Below, in pieces: positions 48,281 through 50,723 of a stretch of DNA of 50,723 nt; the first letter of the stretch is position 1, and each line of letters starts with the position of its first letter. The stretch is taken from NCBI GenBank assembly GCA_964547585.1, contig CAZJOI010000004.1:1-50723 (forward strand), given 5' to 3'. The translations under genes and the position numbers were made by a program. Origin of the DNA: CAZSCF01 sp964547585. Its GTDB lineage: Bacteria > Patescibacteriota > Minisyncoccia > Moranbacterales > UBA2206. A model generated the notes under the pieces. That model ran no database searches. It was not told where the DNA came from and saw only the letters and a program-made list of their open reading frames with translations.

Positions 48281-48931
48281 TTACTTTAATATTTCTTCTG
48301 AAATGTTTTTTAAGATGGTTACGACTTTTTCATTTTTTCTCAGTTTTTCAATAGCATCCACAATTTCATCTGCCTTGTCTTTGAGAAAAAATTGCTTGGT
48401 AAAAAAGATATGTTGAGATTTTTTGTCTGGTTTTCTTTCAATATATTTAGCTAGAATGGCATACCAGAATTCAAATGTTTCGCGTGGAACATAAATATCT
48501 AGGTCTACCTCAGGTGCGTTGTTGAAGTACAGATATATTTTTTCCCAATTATTGTATTGGTCGTAAAGGATCTCATCCTCGAGATATTTGGCGGGTAATG
48601 ATTCAAGTGGGGAAGTATCTTCCAGTGAATAAAACTTTTTATTTTTCAAAATCTCTTCTCTCTTCATATCGCAATAAATATGAAACTTCCAACCAGCCTG
48701 AAAAGCAGTGAGGCCAGTAAAATCCATATTTACAGGATTGGTATTTTCTTGGATATTACTTTTTTTTAGAATTTCATCGGGTATGTGGGTGTCTTTTCTT
48801 TTGATATTTTCGCTTACTCTGCGAATGTCTGGAAATAAACATCCCAAGATAAACTCATCCTTGTTGATGTTGGATGGATTTTTTTCAAAATATTTCTTGG
48901 CGTATATTATATGGGAAATTGGAGAGGCCAT
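48281..48931 (-). CDS. Zinc-dependent phospholipase C-like protein
   Basis: The 216-residue protein begins MASPISHIIYAKKYFEKN and contains FILGCLFPDIRRVS (~28-41), a DTHIP (~47-51) and FQAGWKFHIYCDM (~77-89). The order of H, D, H, H, D matches the zinc-binding residues of PF00882-type (S1/P1-nuclease-like) proteins. The remainder is helical. No signal peptide is visible, so activity on external lipids is uncertain. I would call it a fold-level assignment only. Confidence 0.5.
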   Translation of the reverse strand: MASPISHIIYAKKYFEKNPSNINKDEFILGCLFPDIRRVSENIKRKDTHIPDEILKKSNIQENTNPVNMDFTGLTAFQAGWKFHIYCDMKREEILKNKKFYSLEDTSPLESLPAKYLEDEILYDQYNNWEKIYLYFNNAPEVDLDIYVPRETFEFWYAILAKYIERKPDKKSQHIFFTKQFFLKDKADEIVDAIEKLRKNEKVVTILKNISEEILK

Positions 48932-48939
48932 AAAATTGG

Positions 48940-48967
48940 TTGGTAGTTTTTAGTTGGTATTTTTTTT
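48940..48967. repeat. Heptamer array TTGGTAG/TTTTTAG
   Basis: TTGGTAG, TTTTTAG, TTGGTAT, TTTTTTT follow one another at 7-bp spacing, just upstream of the phospholipase-like gene. The unit is close to that at 22314. Confidence 0.7.
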
Positions 48968-48980
48968 GAATTTTTTTGGT

Positions 48981-49067
48981 GTCGCGTAAAATGAAAATTT
49001 TATAAAATTTTCATCACGCGACTACCACGTGATGAAATTCATTGCCAATTAAGTTCATTTTACGTGG
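48981..49067. repeat. Two related adjoining hairpins next to tRNA-Val(CAC)
   Basis: Hairpin 1 (48981-49022) has arms GTCGCGT/ACGCGAC and an inner 12-bp AT palindrome. Hairpin 2 (49025-49067) has arms CCACGT/ACGTGG with inner GATGAA/TTCATT. Both share the pattern ACGYGATGAA...TTCATTTTACGY in opposite orientation. The outer arm of hairpin 2 forms the encoded CCA of the tRNA. Confidence 0.75.
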
Positions 49068-49141
49068 TGGACGACACAAGATTCGAACTTGTGACCTCTG
49101 CAATGTGAATGCAGCGCTCTAACCAACTGAGCTAATCATCC
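49065..49141 (-). tRNA. tRNA-Val(CAC)
   Basis: Acceptor GGATGAT pairs with GTCGTCC, A73, anticodon arm CTGCA-TTCACAT-TGCAG (CAC), T-arm ACAAG-TTCGAAT-CTTGT. Unlike the other tRNAs of this window, CCA follows A73 in the DNA, supplied by a flanking hairpin. Confidence 0.92.
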
Positions 49142-49184
49142 AAGATGACGAACATTATAACTGGAATATTCAAGTTGTACCACC

Positions 49185-49190
49185 TATAAT
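49185..49190 (+). promoter_or_regulatory. TATAAT -10 box of lepB, leaderless spacing
   Basis: TATAAT overlaps the first in-frame ATG (49189) and lies 7 nt before the second (49198). If it is the real -10, translation starts at 49198 on a leaderless mRNA. Confidence 0.45.
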
Positions 49191-49773
49191 GAATTTCATG
49201 TTCAAAACCATCGGCGCTTTTTTCCTAGATATCATCGAGACAGTTGTGATTGCCTTATCAATTTTCCTGATTTTATATCTATTTATCATGCAACCGCATC
49301 AGGTAAACGGTCAATCCATGGATCCAACTTTTCATCATGCCGAGTATGTAATGACAGATAAAGTGTCCTACAAACTGCATAAACCCCAACGTGGAGACGT
49401 GGTTGTTTTTGAAGCCCCAGTAGCTGCCAATTGCCCAGAGGGGACTGGTTGTGACTTTATTAAGCGAATCATTGGTCTGCCTGGAGATATGGTTGAAGTT
49501 AAAGATAATCACCTCTACGTCAACGGCAGTTTCGTGGAAGAGCCCTACCTAGAAGATACTGTTTTAACTAAGGCGGGCACATACACCTTCAATGGCCCCG
49601 TATCGATTCCAGATGATAATTACTTTGTTGTCGGTGATAATCGCCCTCATTCGAGCGATTCTCGTGCATGGGGACCAGTTCCTTTTGATCGAATCGTAGG
49701 TAAAGTCTTTTTCCGCTACTGGCCGCTAGATCGAATTGGGCCAATTAGTCATGCCACATACACCAATCTTTAA
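49189..49773 (+). CDS. lepB: Signal peptidase I
   Basis: The 194-residue protein (191 from the alternative ATG at 49198) has one transmembrane helix (about 12-34), then NGQSMDPTF (catalytic Ser43), the lysine segment FIKRIIGLPGD (Lys92), and GDNRPHSSDSRAWGPV (~160-175), the type I signal peptidase signature. A Cys pair in the insertion NCPEGTGCD (81-89) lies just before the catalytic Lys. Its codons (ATC, ACC, CTC frequent; ATA rare) differ from most genes here. It cleaves signal peptides of exported proteins, such as the secretion-locus ones. Confidence 0.93.
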   Translation: MNFMFKTIGAFFLDIIETVVIALSIFLILYLFIMQPHQVNGQSMDPTFHHAEYVMTDKVSYKLHKPQRGDVVVFEAPVAANCPEGTGCDFIKRIIGLPGDMVEVKDNHLYVNGSFVEEPYLEDTVLTKAGTYTFNGPVSIPDDNYFVVGDNRPHSSDSRAWGPVPFDRIVGKVFFRYWPLDRIGPISHATYTNL

Positions 49774-49789
49774 TTTTTTAAAGTAATTC

Positions 49790-50723
49790 ATGGCCAACCA
49801 AGTTATTTCTCCTCAGTATTCATTACGAAAATCACTGCCCTCATTCAACACCATTGTAACCGCCGTTATTCTGATCTTCTTAATTTGGGCATTTTTTTCA
49901 AAGCAAACATTTCGGTTTTATGCTTCATTCCTGTTTCTGTTTTATAGTTTTACCCAATCAATGTGGATTTCAGTCATCCTTTTGGGTATTTTCCAAACTT
50001 TACTCCTAATTCCTTTCAGAATTATTAACCTCACTAAATCTAAACACATTAGAGATTTTGAAGCCGAAGTTAATCGACTTCAACAAAGAGGGGAGCAAAG
50101 CTTTTTAATCAAAAAGAATGCTAAAACCGGCAATCGAGTATTTCTTTACTATATCGTCGATTTTTTTGTCCAACTTACGTCCTATGTTTCGATCGGTCGC
50201 TTATTTCTAACAGACTTTTACACTTCAAAACTAGAACCAAATCTGCTCTATTCCTTTGTCAATTACCCAGAATATCCACTTAAAGACGTTTGGTTCAAAA
50301 TTCCCTATCCCCAAATTATCGAAACCAAGGACTTGGGAGGACATGTAATCCTCATTGTCTGTTTGGTCATATTTGTTATCTCTACTCTGATCACTATATC
50401 GATGCGTCTTATAAAAAAACAATCATCCATTAACCTCGATTCAGCCCCAGAAAAACTAAAGTCGGTTCTCGCTTTTATTAGTGGATCAAGTTTGTTACTG
50501 ATGATTATCAGTTTCTTTTTGTTTAAAAATTTTCCCACCCAGTTTGCTTTAGCCATTTTTTCCGGCGATGTTAGTCGACCTTTCCCCCCTTTAAACACCA
50601 TTACTGCATTGGGCACCTTTTTTACCATTCTCTGGCTAGATATACCTACCATTCTTAAGAAAACAGAGTTAGCAAAGGCCGCTGGTTTTGATCCTCAGAT
50701 TGTTAGACATACCCAAACCCAAC
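49790..50723 (+). CDS. Multi-pass membrane protein (3' end beyond window)
   Basis: The frame is open from the ATG at 49790 to the window edge (311 codons). The product starts MANQVISPQYSLRKSLPSFN and has about six hydrophobic segments (residues ~20-36, 43-75, 122-140, 185-205, 228-245, 273-290), with a polar loop at about 83-110. I do not recognise the family. It follows lepB by 16 bp on the same strand and shares its codon choice, so they are probably co-transcribed. Confidence 0.65.
   Translation, partial: MANQVISPQYSLRKSLPSFNTIVTAVILIFLIWAFFSKQTFRFYASFLFLFYSFTQSMWISVILLGIFQTLLLIPFRIINLTKSKHIRDFEAEVNRLQQRGEQSFLIKKNAKTGNRVFLYYIVDFFVQLTSYVSIGRLFLTDFYTSKLEPNLLYSFVNYPEYPLKDVWFKIPYPQIIETKDLGGHVILIVCLVIFVISTLITISMRLIKKQSSINLDSAPEKLKSVLAFISGSSLLLMIISFFLFKNFPTQFALAIFSGDVSRPFPPLNTITALGTFFTILWLDIPTILKKTELAKAAGFDPQIVRHTQTQ

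Overview
The window is AT-rich, uses TAA, TAG and TGA as stops, and carries the gene neighbourhoods expected of a Candidate Phyla Radiation (Patescibacteria) bacterium, most likely of the Parcubacteria group. The grounds are the short informational proteins, the PrgI/VirB4/VirB6/VirB2-like envelope locus, the DUF4446 and YraN genes and the DksA-lspA pair. The lineage is inferred from gene content only.

Layout. 1-2472: replication-origin region in the classic order dnaA (partial, minus strand), DnaA-box cluster, rpmH, rnpA, yidC, jag. 2496-8097: plus-strand surface-polysaccharide locus (flippase, two GT2 glycosyltransferases, two O-antigen-ligase/polymerase-like proteins). 8092-21372: thirteen minus-strand genes for a type IV secretion/pilus-like machine: TSP3-repeat protein, secreted protein, VirB6-like, unknown, PrgI, TraC/VirB4-N-like, VirB4 ATPase, membrane proteins including a degenerate CPBP protein, an exported protein, a VirB2-like pilin fused to a lysozyme-like domain, and two further exported proteins. 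21520-32808: mostly minus-strand housekeeping genes (rsmA, a DUF348/G5/RlpA-like protein, comM, lspA, dksA-like, yraN, pnp, a NYN protein, rpsO) plus an unidentified ~430-nt structured RNA at 26560-26988 with a near-consensus promoter and a terminator. 33069-39214: tRNA-Ser, DUF4446, infB, rbfA, nrnA-like, nfo, a metallophosphoesterase and family-4 UDG.

39262-45929 is an accessory zone built around tRNA genes. It holds an HNH endonuclease between tRNA-Leu and tRNA-Cys, and a 2.86-kb cassette bounded by 150-bp terminal inverted repeats that carries an XRE regulator, two membrane proteins and a HEPN-like protein. Next come a large serine recombinase whose last codons lie inside tRNA-Gly, an inverted decayed copy of that recombinase's 3' end, and a tRNA cluster in which one tRNA-Leu(GAG) is interrupted by an inverted-repeat-bounded unit holding a second complete tRNA-Leu(GAG). 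45954-50723 has rplS, an RluD-type synthase, small conserved genes, two more tRNAs, lepB and a truncated membrane-protein gene.

Three repeat types run through the window. The first is short arrays with a constant 7-bp period but different units (about six loci, two of them translated inside rsmA and nfo). The second is paired-hairpin elements with GTCAT...ATGAC or CTCCC...GGGAG ends. The third is small palindromes, one translated in-frame in a phosphoesterase gene and others inserted in the recombinase remnant and in a tRNA gene. Several genes (rplS, the XRE gene, lepB, the first secretion-locus gene) have a TATAAT box 6-7 nt before the ATG, suggesting leaderless transcripts.
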